A stretch of 64,000 bases of DNA from Lumbricus terrestris (Eukaryota; Annelida; Clitellata; Crassiclitellata; Lumbricidae). The translations under genes and the position numbers were made by a program. This document shows positions 21,430 to 33,388 of the stretch, one piece after another. The notes under the pieces were generated by a model, which worked only from the letters and a program-made list of their open reading frames with translations, did no database searches and was not told the origin of the DNA. The DNA lies in contig OX457042.1 of assembly GCA_949752735.1 (NCBI GenBank), positions 32,464,289 through 32,528,288 of the forward strand, written 5' to 3'. The first letter of the stretch is position 1; each line of letters begins with the position of its first letter.

Positions 21430-22490
21430 TCCACTGCCCAACCGCCAAGCTAATTTTCCTCAGATCGAACGAATGAACAGATTGGCAACTGGCAAAACAA
21501 ACATATGACACAAGATCGTGCGTATATGACAAGTATTAATCAGAATAAATGAATCAGTAACTGACTGATTGACTGAAATCTCAGCAGGTATGGGTCAGAG
21601 TTCAACAGTCGGTGTTGAGAACACAATATAAGTATCTTTAGTAACTAACATCCGCTTTGCCCACTCATCAACTTCCTATCGGCCAGTCCATACTTTGCAC
21701 ATCGAGCTGTATGGGCATAGATCTCTTCAGTATATAACTCAATTAAGAATAACGAAAATTCACTTCCATACAGTGACCAACCTAATAAATAATCAGGTAA
21801 TAGGGTAATCAAAGTAGAGATAACGAACCATTGAGGTATTTAAGATATACAGGTAACGAGGTATTCAGATAGTTCAGATATAAATGTAACTAGATATCAC
21901 GGAATTCCAGATTTAAATGTGACCAGATATCGAGGCACTTCAAATATGTATGAAGGCATTTCAGATTTAAATGTAATCAGATATTACTTATTTATTGCAT
22001 TCGGATTCCATGGCAGCCAGGTATTATTTATTTCAGACACGAAGATAGCCAGGTATTGACGAAGCCCAATAACAAGGAAATGAGATGCCTGCTTTAATTA
22101 AGTATGTCAAGAATGGCTAAGGCATAAGACCCTTCTCGTGCGATGCGGCTGGGAGCAGTTTAGAAAGAACGAGAAAAATCTGACAGTGCGCTATATAAAT
22201 GCTGCTGAAGAACGAAGGAAGGAATGAACGAACGAACGAATAAAGGAATGAATGAATGAATGAATGACTGAAGACAGAACAATGAGATGTCAAAGGCCAC
22301 GGCAGACAGTGGCCTCAGATTACGGCAAAGCAAAGTCACGATATCTCTGATCTGACATAGGCTACTTGACTTTTTTACTCGTCAACTTATGTTTCAATCT
22401 ATATAGGGCCTACCTATCTTCTTTAGTCCGTTTGTCCGGCTAGGCCTATGTGTAAGAAGATCAGAATAGGCCATTCTGGCACGTTCTGTT
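21430..22490. other. Non-coding stretch with short degenerate repeats
   Basis: Degenerate cagatataaatgtaaccagat units (about 21840-21985) and a SINE-like tail gtgcgctatataaatgctgc with gaatgaatga run (22185-22265). Confidence 0.5.
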
Positions 22491-22491
22491 A

Positions 22492-22492
<1 letters not shown>

Positions 22493-22531
<39 letters not shown>
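22493..22531. repeat. (TCTG)n microsatellite
   Basis: About ten units of tctg, pure. Confidence 0.95.
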
Positions 22532-22599
22532 GATTAGCATATTTGTCTGCATCTCTGTTATAAAATTCACTCCTCGTGCATGTCTTTTCTTCTTCCGCA

Positions 22600-23075
22600 T
22601 ACTTCTACTCGTCCCATACTCCTCCTCCTCATCTGCTTACTTCTCTTTCTACCTCTCCTTACCATTTGCATAGTTTTACATTGCCTTCTTCCTCATCTTC
22701 TCCTTCTCACTCCTCCTCCTCCCTCTCTTCCATCTCATTCTCCTCCTCCTCTCCTCCTCCTCTCCTCCTTCTCCTCCTCCTTTTTCTCCCCTCCTTCTTT
22801 CTTCTCCTCATTCTTTGCTTTCAACTCCTCCTCTTCCTTCTTCTCATCATATTTCTCTATCTTCTCGTTCTCCTCCTCCTCCCCAATCCTCCTTCTCCTC
22901 CTTTTCTCTCCTCCTTCTTCTTCTCCTCCTCTTCTTTCTTCTCCTCATTCTTCTTTTTCTCCTCCTTCTCCTCCTCTTCCTCCTGCTCCTTCTCCTCATC
23001 CTATTTCTCTATCTTCTCGTTCTCCTCTTCCTCCTCCCCAATCCTCCTCCTCCTCCTTCTACTCCTCCCTTTGAT
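22600..23075. repeat. Polypyrimidine tract, CTC-rich
   Basis: About 475 bp almost free of purines on the plus strand (ctcctc and ttctcctcc units). Stop-free Ser/Leu/Pro frames are by-products. Confidence 0.9.
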
Positions 23076-23294
23076 ACACTTCACATGTCTGGCATGCTGT
23101 TGTTTTTTAAAACTTATCTCAATTCCGCTTATCTGTTTACGAATGAAGCAAAAGCGAACGTGCTCACTGATCAGCCCAATGCAGAAGCAAGAGCACATTT
23201 ACACAGACCGTAATATATTCAATTAAAACCCAACATTGACCTGAAGGTTCGGTAAAAATAGTCGCCCTTAAATACCATGTCATCGCTACACAAG

Positions 23295-23335
23295 TCTTTG
23301 GAATGGCAGTGTCGTTAAACATGTAACAACACAAG
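23295..23335 (+). repeat. Dispersed repeat C (3' fragment)
   Basis: ggcagtgtcgttaaacatg then taacaaca, as in the copy at 17141. Confidence 0.65.
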
Positions 23336-23631
23336 TAGGCCTAGGCCTAGTCTTAAAGTCGTAAACACGAGCACGTGACAGTGCCAGCGCTATAAGAATA
23401 ATCGTACAAGCACTGGTTATAATATACTAAATATAATTATAATAAAATGCATTTGACATAAAAATTATACATGTACGTGCAACTGATGCAAGCATAATAA
23501 AAGCATCCATACATACGTGTAATACATACTTACGTGGTGCGGCTTGTCAAACTGATTCATATTAAACGAATGTATAATATTTATATATATATTATATATA
23601 TATATAATTATATAATAAGCCTATTTATTGG

Positions 23632-23870
23632 GGCCCTGGTGTAATGATGGGATTGCTGCCTTGGAGCCCGAGGGTTCCACGTTCGTATCCACCTCAAGCC
23701 GCCGCGTTTAAGGACCCTGAGCAAGTCCTTCACTCGCAATTGCTCAGCGCTTCGGCGTGAAAACTCCGATGCAGTGTCTGCGCTGTAGTCGGGAGCGCTT
23801 CTGAGTAGGCCTAGTGAGATTGAAAAGGCGCTAGAGCAAATGCGATGAAATAAAATAAATAAGTAAACAT
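23632..23870 (+). mobile_element. tRNA-derived SINE A (copy 3)
   Basis: The head ggggccctggtgtaatgatgg (A-box-like), a B-box-like acgttcgtatcc, then cacctcaagccgccgcg, gcaagtccttcactcgca, the cttcggcgtgaaaactccg block, gtagtcgggagcgc and an A/T-rich end ataaaataaataag. Confidence 0.8.
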
Positions 23871-24640
23871 ATAATAAATACGAAGTATATGAAGCAATGA
23901 ATGACGGTGCATTTTAATATTTTAGAGGCAAATGATCCTACCAATACAAATTAATTATCGAAAGGGTTGCAGAGAGTAAATAGTAATCCCACAATGTTCG
24001 AATGGTCCAAAGTATACGGTATATTTATAAGGATTTAATAGTAAAGCGCGTCACATTGTTGAGAGTCCTGTGCAAGTCCACTTCATAATATACTTACAAA
24101 GGGCGTGCTCAACATAAGAACAGAACACGCCCGAATGTGTATACAGCAGGAGCAGTTTGAATACAATCGCCTCGTTTTCTTTAAGTCGCTCCGAGTGAAG
24201 GCCTATCTTATATGCACGGGTGAATACAACCTCTACATGCAGTCTACAGTCTACAGTCTACATATACATGCGCGTACAATTAGGCGCATCGTTTGGATTA
24301 TAATAACACGCATTTTGGGCGTCTTCGAAGAACACGTACAGTTCTTCTGATAATAATAGGTCAATGAATGTCTGGTGTCCATAAAACTACAGCAAAGCGA
24401 AAGGACCTAAATAGATCGAACTAAACACATGCCAGTCAAGACAGTCGTAGGAATAGGCTACATAACAAGCAACAAACTGAAGATAAACAAGGAAATAAAA
24501 CTGCATGAGGTCCAATTAAAATACTGCAGATTTCTTTTCACACAAACATCGCACTCCGTAGCCGACAGGCTCGATCGCCTTGCAATACGGAGAGTATAGG
24601 GATTCGAACCTTCATCTCTGGAGAGACGATTGTAATGTAG
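23871..24640. other. Non-coding stretch
   Basis: AT-rich, with a possible tRNA-like segment on the minus strand near 24547-24640 (ggttcgaatccctatac is a B-box match). Confidence 0.4.
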
Positions 24641-24662
24641 GCCTAATGTACCGGTAATGTAA

Positions 24663-24735
24663 ATCCTCGAGAATTTCTCAGCGCCCACAAAAGCCACGTC
24701 AGGGAGACCAGCTTAGTCACCGGCGCTATATCAAA
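24663..24735 (+). repeat. SINE-like dispersed repeat B (copy 3)
   Basis: agcgcccacaaaagccac, agaccagcttagtcaccgg and cgctatatcaaat; the tRNA-like B box just upstream (24590s, minus) has the opposite orientation. Confidence 0.55.
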
Positions 24736-26184
24736 TCAAGTCCGCAGTAGCCAGTGCTGCCTTTTTCGTTCCGGTACCAGGTCAAAATCCGGGAGGTCAA
24801 GTCGATGAGACAACGAGGTGCTACGGTGGTTGTCGGTGATGGTGGCACATGTGGTTGGGTGGATTGCCCTGCGTAGACCTTGACTATCCGACCATTTTGC
24901 TCTTCACCTTAGATTGAGGTTTGGTCATTAGTGGTGATGCCTAATGGATGCGTGATAACGACAACAATGATGACGACAACAACAATAATGGCAACCGAAG
25001 CAGTGAGACAACAACAGTGAGACAACAACAATAACAATAAGAATGACGATGCTGCTGATGCTGCTGCTGCTGATGGTGGCGGTGGTGGTGGCGATGATCA
25101 TAATAATAATGATAATAATAACAACAATAATAAAATAATAATAATAATAATTGAAATTAAATTGAACACTTGTTCAAAATGATATCGTCACATAATCAAG
25201 ACAGAGCAATGGCGACAATGCAACGAAGACAGACGGTGACGATTATCATCATGATGATTATTTTTACGATCATCGTCAACACCACCACAACCACCATCAT
25301 CATCATCGTCATCATTAGTTAAGTTACCGAACCCACTGCTGTAAAGCCGACCTGCGTGTCGTGCTACAGTGGGCCGTATTTCGTATAACATGTACTTGTA
25401 ATCATTCTACGGTGTGTCAGATTGAAACATTAAAGAATATATTATTATTATCATCATCCGGCATGACAAATTAATTCAAATGGAAGACCAACAAAGTTAA
25501 ATTGAAGCCAGATGGATCGAGTTATTGTGACAAAAACAATGTAAGTAGCCTAAGTACGAGACACAAAATGTGACGGAAGCAAAATAAAGAGAGACAATGT
25601 AAAATAAGTGATGCAGTCAACAGTGGTATTCAAAAGATCAGCACAAAGACAAAGACGGAATTAGATCCGTATAATGACAATAGGGAAGCGTAATCAAGAC
25701 GAAGCAGTCAAAACAATGTAAGCGAGACAATCCAATTCAGACAATGGTGTGCACACTGCACAACATGACCAGTATCTAACACTTAGGCTACAGAAACCAA
25801 AACTGAAGGCCAAAACAGAATAAAAATACGCAATCAACACGACGCAATCAATCCAATTCAATCAATCCAATGCATTCAAGACAATGCAATCAAGACAATG
25901 CGATCAAGACAGTGCAATCAAGACAATGCAATCAAGACAACGGCATGAATACCTGGTATTTATTTACGCAGAACAAGTCCAATCAGAAATCCAATTCCGA
26001 GAACGCAATCGATCTATCAGAATTTTATCGCAGAAGAACTCGACCGATAATAATAAACCCAACAGCCTTCGCTACTTCGTTCGCAGTTTTAGAATCCGCG
26101 CAAGAACTTGGCGCCACAACAATCGGTGTTGCAAGCAGCGTACGCGCTACCTGTACAATCATGCACACGGTGGTCAGTCCTTAC
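24736..26184. other. Non-coding stretch with triplet and CAAGACAAT-type repeats
   Basis: acaacaacaat and gatgctgctg triplets (24955-25160), tcatcat runs (25240-25315), and degenerate aatcaagacaatgc repeats (about 25670-25945). Confidence 0.5.
25840..25945 (+). repeat. Short tandem caagacaatgcaat repeats
   Basis: At least six imperfect copies of a 14-bp unit caagacaatgcaat. Confidence 0.8.
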
Positions 26185-26330
26185 CTGTAATCAGAACACC
26201 TTGCATTGCCACCGTGGGCCGTCTGACTGACCGCTGGTCAAGCAGTCTCAGGTGGCCGTGCGCCTGAGAGGCTAGCCGGCTAGAGCGAGGTCAGCGCGGC
26301 GTTTCCGCGTCATGCGCTGGGGCATGGTGA
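26185..26330 (-). promoter_or_regulatory. Candidate CpG-rich 5' exon or promoter on the minus strand
   Basis: A locally CpG-rich block ends, read on the minus strand, in a consensus splice donor ACAG|gtaagg (donor at 26184). It could be an alternative non-coding first exon of the gene starting at 13809. No TATA or coding continuity seen; purely inferential. Confidence 0.2.
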
Positions 26331-26359
26331 TTGTAAGTAAACAGCCCGGAGAGAGGGTG

Positions 26360-26511
26360 GGAGAGAGAGAGAGAGAGAGGGTGGGAGAGGGGTAGGGAGA
26401 GAGACAGAGGCAGACGTGGCCATAGGAACAGAGGACGATAGAGGAATAGAAACAGGTAGCCAGAGAATCGTCTCATTTACGAGAGAGAGAGACAGAGACA
26501 GAGACAGAGAC

Positions 26512-26591
<80 letters not shown>

Positions 26592-26600
26592 GGACAGATA
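26360..26600. repeat. (GA)n dinucleotide array
   Basis: The pure core is about 26516-26590; the left part is interrupted by GTGG and CAGA units. Confidence 0.95.
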
Positions 26601-26699
26601 AACGCCAAGATGGCAGACAAAGACAGATAGGTGTAACGAGAAAGAGAGGCAGAGATAGAAGTTGAAACCAGACAGAGAGAGACAGAGACAGACGCAGGG

Positions 26700-26701
<2 letters not shown>

Positions 26702-26784
<83 letters not shown>
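26702..26784. repeat. (CA)n dinucleotide array
   Basis: About 41 uninterrupted CA units. Confidence 0.95.
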
Positions 26785-26787
<3 letters not shown>

Positions 26788-26916
26788 CGAGACAAAAAGA
26801 GAGAGACAGACACATAGAGAAATACAGACAAAAGCACCAATCGTCAAACACAGCGACTGTCCGCATAACCACAAGAACACACCTTTGATTGGTTTAGTTT
26901 TACCTGCACAAGCGAT

Positions 26917-26934
26917 CGCAGCAGCAGCAGCAAA

Positions 26935-26965
<31 letters not shown>

Positions 26966-26991
26966 AAGGCAGCAGCAGCAAAGGCAACCTC
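26917..26991. repeat. (GCA)n array with AAAGGCA interruptions
   Basis: gcagcagcagcaaaggcaac units repeated about three times. Confidence 0.9.
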
Positions 26992-27189
26992 CGCCTGTGG
27001 CAGCACATAATTAATTAATTATATAGCATGGCACAACCAGCCTCCTGCATTACGCTATATAAACTAAGATTACACGTCAGAAACACACAGACAGACAGAC
27101 ACACACACACAGATAGACAGCCAGACACAGAGAGACAGGGAGAGGTAGCGATGTAATAATATAGCGATGTAATATAGTAATATATACAC

Positions 27190-27390
27190 TTCACTTATGG
27201 AACCTGACCTATGTTGGCCTCTCAGGGCAAATAGGTCATGCGTAGACCTTTGCTGGATGCAGTGTGCATGGAAGGGGAAGAGGCAGCGAGGTGCGAGGTC
27301 TGTGGCTGCAGCTGCTGAGGATGAAGGGAGAAAGCCTGGCAGCACACACACCTGTATGATGGACGAGGAGAATGATTCAGGTGAGAGGAG
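27190..27390. other. Unique GC-richer island of unknown nature
   Basis: Sequence of gene-like composition between microsatellites, open in a plus frame (about 70 codons from 27197) that ends near a donor-like TTCAG|gtgaga at 27380. No homology recognised and no acceptor convincing enough to call an exon. Confidence 0.2.
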
Positions 27391-27426
27391 GTGTATTCCT
27401 CTATTCTGATCGTTTGCGTTTGTCCA

Positions 27427-27431
<5 letters not shown>

Positions 27432-27518
<87 letters not shown>

Positions 27519-27700
27519 TGTGTATGACTGTATGTGTGTGAGAGAGAGTGTGAGAGAGACAGAGAGAGAGAGAGACAGAGAGACAGATAGGTAGACAGAC
27601 AGAAAGACAGACAGAGATAGACAGAGAGACAGAGAGACAGAGTGTGTGTGTATGTGTGTGTGTGTGTGCGTGTGTGTCTGTCTGTGTGTCTAAATGCCTC
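27432..27700. repeat. Compound (GT)n-(GA)n-(CAGA)n-(GT)n array
   Basis: A tgtgtg run passes into gagaga (27450-27510), then gagacaga units and a second tgtgtg run at 27642-27670. Confidence 0.9.
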
Positions 27701-27785
27701 TCAGTCTGTCTAATTGTGCGTTTGCATTTGTCACATCTTAATGGGTTTGCGATCATCTATTCATCACAGTCCATCTGTGGGTCTA

Positions 27786-28115
27786 CTCTTATCCGCTGTC
27801 TGTCTGTCTGTCGCTGTAACTGTGCGTGTCTCTGTGTGTCTGCTTGCCTGTGTCACTGTGTGGTCGTCTGATAGACGGGCAGGCAAGAACATGCAACGTG
27901 TATACATGTCTTTCTGTTTGCTTGACTGTCTGTCTCTGCATATGTCTGTATGTCTGTACGTGAGCATGTGTCTGTCTGCTCTTCTGTCCGTCTGTATATG
28001 TCTGTTTGTATGTATATGTCTGTCTGTATGTATCTGTCTGTCTGTCGGTCTTTCTGTCTGTATGTCTGTCTGTCTGTATGTATGTATCTGTCTGTCTGTC
28101 TGTCTGTCTGACTGA

Positions 28116-28191
<76 letters not shown>

Positions 28192-28195
28192 GTAT
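27786..28195. repeat. (TGTC)n array
   Basis: Interrupted on the left, nearly pure at 28110-28188. Confidence 0.95.
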
Positions 28196-28490
28196 GGCCT
28201 TAGATGTCTCTGCAGAACCTGTGGGCTGTTCTTTCGAGTAGAACGACGGTGCGTCGGAGGAATCTAGTGATGCGTCATCGTCTTGAGGCCGGGGGAGGGG
28301 AGGTGCGCAGTGGGAGGGGCTTAGTCAGAGGCTTCGAGGGTCAGCAGCTTTTGATCGTTGATGTCAATGGGGGGCCTTGAATGCTCTGTATTTGCCGTTG
28401 ACCCACCCACCCCACTTCAGTCAGGGTTCACTGATTTCCCCAACCGCAGAACCCTGGGGTGAAGTCATGGTTCACTGAATATTTCACGCT
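28196..28490. other. Unique spacer between tetranucleotide arrays
   Basis: About 300 bp of non-repetitive sequence with ggggaggtgcg-type G-rich runs; no gene seen. Confidence 0.4.
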
Positions 28491-28492
28491 GC

Positions 28493-28881
28493 AGGCAGAC
28501 AGGCAGACAGGCAGGCAGGCAGGCAGACAGGCAGGCAGGCAGGCAGACAGGCAGACAGGCAGACAGGCAGGCAGACAGGCAGGCACGCAGGCAGGCAGGC
28601 AGGCAGGCAGGCAGACAGGCAGGCAGGCAGGCACGCACGCAGGCAGGCAGGCAGGCAGACAGGCAGGCAGGCAGACAGACAGACAGGCAGGCAGGCAGGC
28701 AGGCAGGCACGCACGCAGGCAGGCAGGCAGACAGGCAGGCAGGCAGGCAGACAGGCAGGCACGCAGGCAGGCAGGCAGACAGGCAGGCAGGCAGGCAGAC
28801 AGGCAGGCAGGCAGGCAGGCAGACAGGCAGACAGGCAGGCAGACAGGCAGGCACGCAGGCAGGCAGGCAGGCAGGCAGGCA

Positions 28882-28913
<32 letters not shown>

Positions 28914-29075
28914 CGCACGCAGGCAGGCAGGCAGGCAGGCAGGCAGACAGGCAGGCAGACAGACAGACAGGCAGGCAGGCAGGCAGGCAGGCACGCACGC
29001 AGGCAGGCAGGCAGACAGGCAGGCAGGCAGACAGGCAGGCACGCAGGCAGGCAGGCAGACAGGCAGGCAGGCAGG
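28493..29075. repeat. (CAGG/CAGA/CACG)n tetranucleotide array
   Basis: About 580 bp strictly in 4-bp register, unit caggcagg with ordered caga and cacg variants. Stop-free in several frames of both strands (Cys-Leu-Pro-Ala or Arg-Gln-Ala-Gly repeats); none is a gene. Confidence 0.95.
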
Positions 29076-29160
29076 AAAGATGTATCCGCCAAGGCTCGTA
29101 CTTTGACAGGGCCAGTCTCAATCCTGAAGAAATGAGGAGGATGACACTAACTCATTTTTC

Positions 29161-29734
29161 GTCCGTCCGTCGGTCCGTCCGTCGGTCCGTCCGTCCGTCC
29201 GTCCGTCCGTCCGTCGGTCCGTCCGTCCGTCGGTCCGTCCGTCCGTCCGTCCGTCCGTCCGTCCGTCGGTCCGTCCGTCCGTCCGTCCGTCCGTCCGTCC
29301 GTCCGTCCGTCCGTCCGTCGGTCCGTCCGTCCGTCCGTCCGTCCGTCCGTCCGTCCGTCCGTCGGTCCGTCCGTCCGTCCGTCCGTCCGTCGGTCCGTCC
29401 GTCCGTCCGTCCGTCCGTCCGTCCGTCCGTCCGTCCGTCCGTCCGTCCGTCGGTCCGTCCGTCCGTCCGTCCGTCCGTCGGTCCGTCCGTCCGTCCGTCC
29501 GTCGGTCCGTCCGTCCGTCCGTCCGTCCGTCGGTCCGTCCGTCCGTCCGTCCGTCCGTCCGTCCGTCATTCCGTCCGTCCGTCCGTCCGTCCGTCATTCC
29601 GTCCGTCCGTCGGTCCGTCCGTCCGTCCGTCCGTCCGTCGGTCCGTCCGTCCGTCCGTCCGTCCGTCCGTCCGTCGGTCCGTCCGTCGGTCCGTCCGTCG
29701 GTCCGTCCGTCCGTCCGTCCGTCCGTCCGTCCGT
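29161..29734. repeat. (CCGT)n tetranucleotide array
   Basis: About 574 bp of ccgt units with recurrent cggt variants and two catt variants. The Ser-Val-Arg-Pro and Thr-Asp-Gly-Arg frames are by-products. Confidence 0.95.
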
Positions 29735-30334
29735 CATAATTATCATGTATGTATAACTTGATCGCCAGTTTTGTTTCAAGTGAAATATGAATAAAGAGTA
29801 ATTCACCCTTTGATTGAGAACGGAAATGAAGGGTATTATTTTGTGCATGATCAATGGAGGGGGAAAGATACGTCTGGGAGAAGAAGGGAGGGAGGGTAGG
29901 AGGAAGAAAAGGAGGAGGGTGTGACCAGCATATGTGGGTCCCTGAGGGGTCGGATGGAAGGACGTAGACACCAAACCAGATGCCACCAGTAGGTGACAGA
30001 AGGGGTGACCCAGTGGCGGTCCCTCAGAAGAGCAGAGAGGGTCCACAGCAGAAAGGACGAGGGAGAGGAAGGGAGGCAGAGTTTTAAAAACACTGAAACA
30101 GATGCTATGCTCAAAAATACAGCACAGTCGGAAAGGCACAGCAGTTGTAATTATTATAATATAGAGTGACAGCAAGGACTTTTCTATTACAGGACGGTGT
30201 GGTTACTTGTGAACACTTTGTGGTCATCCGTTTCACTCTCAACGATAGATGTCACCCCATTTAAAATTTCGTCTCTATTTTTAAGTGTTCTGTTTTGAAT
30301 CTCCAAAGGCACTTTTTTATTTTGCGAACATAAT

Positions 30335-30450
30335 CAATCGTCAATCTGCTTTCATAGATGTGATTAATTTAATGCTCTTATTTTGCGAACATTCGTCAAT
30401 CTGCTTTCATACATGTAGATGTGATTAATTTAATGCTCTTATTTTTTAAA
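30335..30450 (+). repeat. Short direct duplication
   Basis: cgtcaatctgctttcata...gatgtgattaatttaatgc occurs twice in tandem with a gtag insertion in the second copy. Confidence 0.85.
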
Positions 30451-30811
30451 CAATGTGTTAAATTTTCCGGAACTCCGATTATCGTCCAAAGACCTGTACA
30501 AGGCGATTAAATAAGAAGATTCCGGTCCTGTGTAGAAACGTTCCTTGGAGCGGCAGATAGGCAGAGTGACACGGAGACAGAGAAACACAGAGATAAAACA
30601 GATAGAAACTGCTACATTGGATGGGACAGCGTTGCCTGGGCTCTACGAGTGTGTGAGGGCTCATTAGCAGTGAGTCAGTGACTAACTGAAGAATCTGTTT
30701 TTTCTCAACAAACTTCATCATCACTGCGGCTGACGAAGGAAGTGATTTAAAAAAAGGTTTGTAAGAGGCTCTGAATTAAGTACAACAGAGAGACAAGCAA
30801 AAATGCTAATC

Positions 30812-30839
30812 AGACATACAGACAGACAGACATACAGCC

Positions 30840-30876
<37 letters not shown>

Positions 30877-30905
30877 GGCAGGCAGGCAGACAGACAGACA
30901 GACAA
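30812..30905. repeat. (ACAG)n microsatellite
   Basis: Nearly pure acagacag with three aggc variants. Confidence 0.95.
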
Positions 30906-31079
30906 ATACATAAGCAAAGATACAGACACACAGACAGAAGAATCGAGACGCCTATCGCGACAGTCTGCAAGCAGAGATAGAGGCATAAGAGCACTGATGC
31001 AGACAGTAACAAGAACATTAAATAATTATAAACAAATAAATAAACATTGCTTGTTGCAGCCTGACGACAATGAGTCCTA

Positions 31080-31175
31080 TCAATGGCATTCAATGATGAT
31101 TAGTGTCGCCCTCCTCCTTTCTACAGGCCACGGGACTGGCACTGCCAAAGTATGAGCGGTGAGGGAGTTTGAAAT
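31080..31175 (-). repeat. Dispersed repeat C (copy, inverted)
   Basis: gatgattagtgtcgccctcc and gggactggcactgcc are the reverse complement of the blocks in the copy at 17141. Confidence 0.75.
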
Positions 31176-31179
31176 ACTA

Positions 31180-32286
31180 ACCGGGGTTGCGTTGCTTAAG
31201 TGCCCAGTCTGATGATCAACATAGGAAAAGATAGACAGAGGCAAGCAAAGAAAAGACATGAAGAATGAAAATAATCAGTATGGAAACCGATGCATCATCA
31301 TTAACGACCTTGAAGACAATATAAAAATACTAACCAAGCACTGTTTAACTTCCCAGTCCAAACGCCAATCCCGTACACACTAATCCACAGCTAAAATAAA
31401 CAGTCGCTACTAGTCTTGCAGTAGACTATCGCTACTATCGCAAGAAAAAAAGATAATATTCAAAATAATCCACAGTGATGTTGTTGCCTCAACGCTGTGC
31501 TACGTACGCGTCAATTGACTTAGACTTTAAATTCTTCGGCTCTACTATCTTTGTCGCGTTAGGAGGGTGGTGGGGTGTGGGAGGGGATTAAGGGAGGGCG
31601 AGGCTTCTATCTGTGGGCCACCTATAGGCCGATATAATAGGCATCATCGTAGGCCTTTCGCGTCGATGCTAATTGAGTCTGCCTTTCATCGCGAACAGAG
31701 GAAATGGGTCGTCTGCTATGGCATACGACGTATACACTGCTATACAGGGTCTCGTTCTGAAGCTCAAGTCCACCGATATATTTACGTCTAGTATGGCTAT
31801 AGTATGGTCGGTATATGTATAGGTAATTATAGGCGCATGTATGTATGCATATTTGTGTAGGTATATATGTATATGTGTATGTGTGTGTATGTAGGCTGAC
31901 TAATCTTCTGACTTATGCGGTCTGCTTTAGGTGCACCTTTGTTTGATGTCTTGTGCATAGAGTAAACGACGGAGAACTATTACTAATTGCACCGACAATA
32001 AAATAATTATAATTATACTTATCTGTCAATCTAAGCACAACAAGCCTTTGCAACTACTCTCTATCTGTCTTCAAATCTCTCTTTATCTCTGTCTGTTTGT
32101 CTCTGCCTCTGTGTCTGTCTGTCTATATGTTTGTCTGTCTGTCCGTCTGTCTGACTGACTGTATCCTTTCTCTTTCTTCTTCGGTCTGGTCCTCTCGCAA
32201 CTGGATTGTAATCTTTATTTCTTCGAGTATAGCCTACAATATATCTGTAGGGACAACGCTGACCTCGTCAATAACATCATGCATTT
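31180..32286. other. Non-coding stretch
   Basis: Unique sequence with a degenerate tgtctgtc patch (32070-32160) and gtatgtatg runs near 31830-31890. No gene seen. Confidence 0.45.
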
Positions 32287-32294
32287 CAAGTAGC

Positions 32295-32444
32295 CAGGGT
32301 GAGAATTTCCGGGGGGTTGGGAGTTTCAACCCTCCAGTCTTTCTTAGAGTTCCATAGTAAGGTCTGTTTTCACACTCCAATTCCAAGTGAATCATAGTCC
32401 AATCCGCCCCCCCCCCCAGTTATTTTTCCACAATTCTCACACAG
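32295..32444. mobile_element. 150-bp hAT-type MITE, GTGAGAATT family
   Basis: Perfect 8-bp duplications caagtagc lie at 32287-32294 and 32445-32452. Ends are CAGGGTGAGAATT and, inverted, CTGTGTGAGAATT. The interior aligns with the copy at 20138-20283 in inverted orientation. Confidence 0.9.
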
Positions 32445-32452
32445 CAAGTAGC

Positions 32453-33351
32453 ACTTTAGTAGGGCTGTAGATATATTTCAAGTCAACGATTACTATTCTT
32501 TATTATTTATTTACACAACTAATGATCCCTCAGGATTGATAAAAATTATTAGACCCTAATATTATTATTTCAAATTCGTATTATTACCTTTATTATAATC
32601 ATTATTCTAATAATTATTATTATTATCATTATTGTTATTAAGTAATCAAGTAATAAAGTTTGGCAATGGTAAAGCCGAAGTCAGCGATCTTCGCATGAAA
32701 TATTAGAATGACGATAAACTCTTCCAATCAACTGTAATAGGCTATCAACAATTCAACATTTACATGTAAACTGACCGGTTCATGAAACTGGCATTGGACT
32801 TTCCACAACTGAGAACAGCTGGATGTTTTCACTTACGAATTCTCTGTGAACTTTTTGTCTTGCGTTGACAACTCCAGCTCCACTTAGAGAAACGAACCGT
32901 TTGTTCTTTGGTTTTAATTTGCGGTCTAAAGGTCTACAGTCCATCTCAGCAGGGCTCTAATTTGAAATACTATGGTAGCATTATAGTTCAGTTGGTGCTT
33001 TCATTCTTGCTGCACAATGTGTCAACACGCAGAACAGTGGCACTGTGCAGATGTGGGAGGGAGTAGACCTGAGCTGTAGTAGGGAAGGTGGAGAATTCTT
33101 CCCTCCCTCCTCTCTGGTTCATTTGCTGTCTGACACTGAGCTGCGCTTTTTTTCTCCACCAAATTTAGCTTCTGCACGTAAATCTTCCATACAGTGTTTT
33201 TTAAGTCTAATTTCTATATAGTGTCGTAGTAGCTATACTTGCTTAATTGTAAACGTATAGGGTCGCACAGCTGGAAAGAGCAAAACATAAAAACTCAGAA
33301 AGTGACAGACAGACAGACACACAGACAGACAAACAGACAGACAGTCTAGAC

Positions 33352-33388
<37 letters not shown>

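Larger units (their letters stand above)
29735..31075. other. Non-coding stretch
   Basis: gggagggaggg-rich segment (29855-30075), two direct copies of ttcgtcaatctgctttcata (about 30338 and 30391), and an (ACAG)n array at 30812-30905. Confidence 0.5.

Noticed and set aside
23632..23710. Functional tRNA gene
   Set aside because: Only A- and B-box similarity; no cloverleaf, and the copy continues into the shared SINE body.
25870..26267. Plus-strand frames of 106-127 codons
   Set aside because: The first halves are made of caagacaatg repeats; no domain is recognisable in the rest.
26310..27756. Open frames of Ser-Leu and Cys-Val repeats, and alternating CA/GT tracts as genes
   Set aside because: By-products of GA, CA and GT dinucleotide arrays.
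28459..29761. Several open frames above 200 codons on both strands (Cys-Leu-Pro-Ala, Arg-Gln-Ala-Gly, Ser-Val-Arg-Pro repeats)
   Set aside because: They arise because the 4-bp repeat units contain no stop in any register; mirrored frames on both strands show this.
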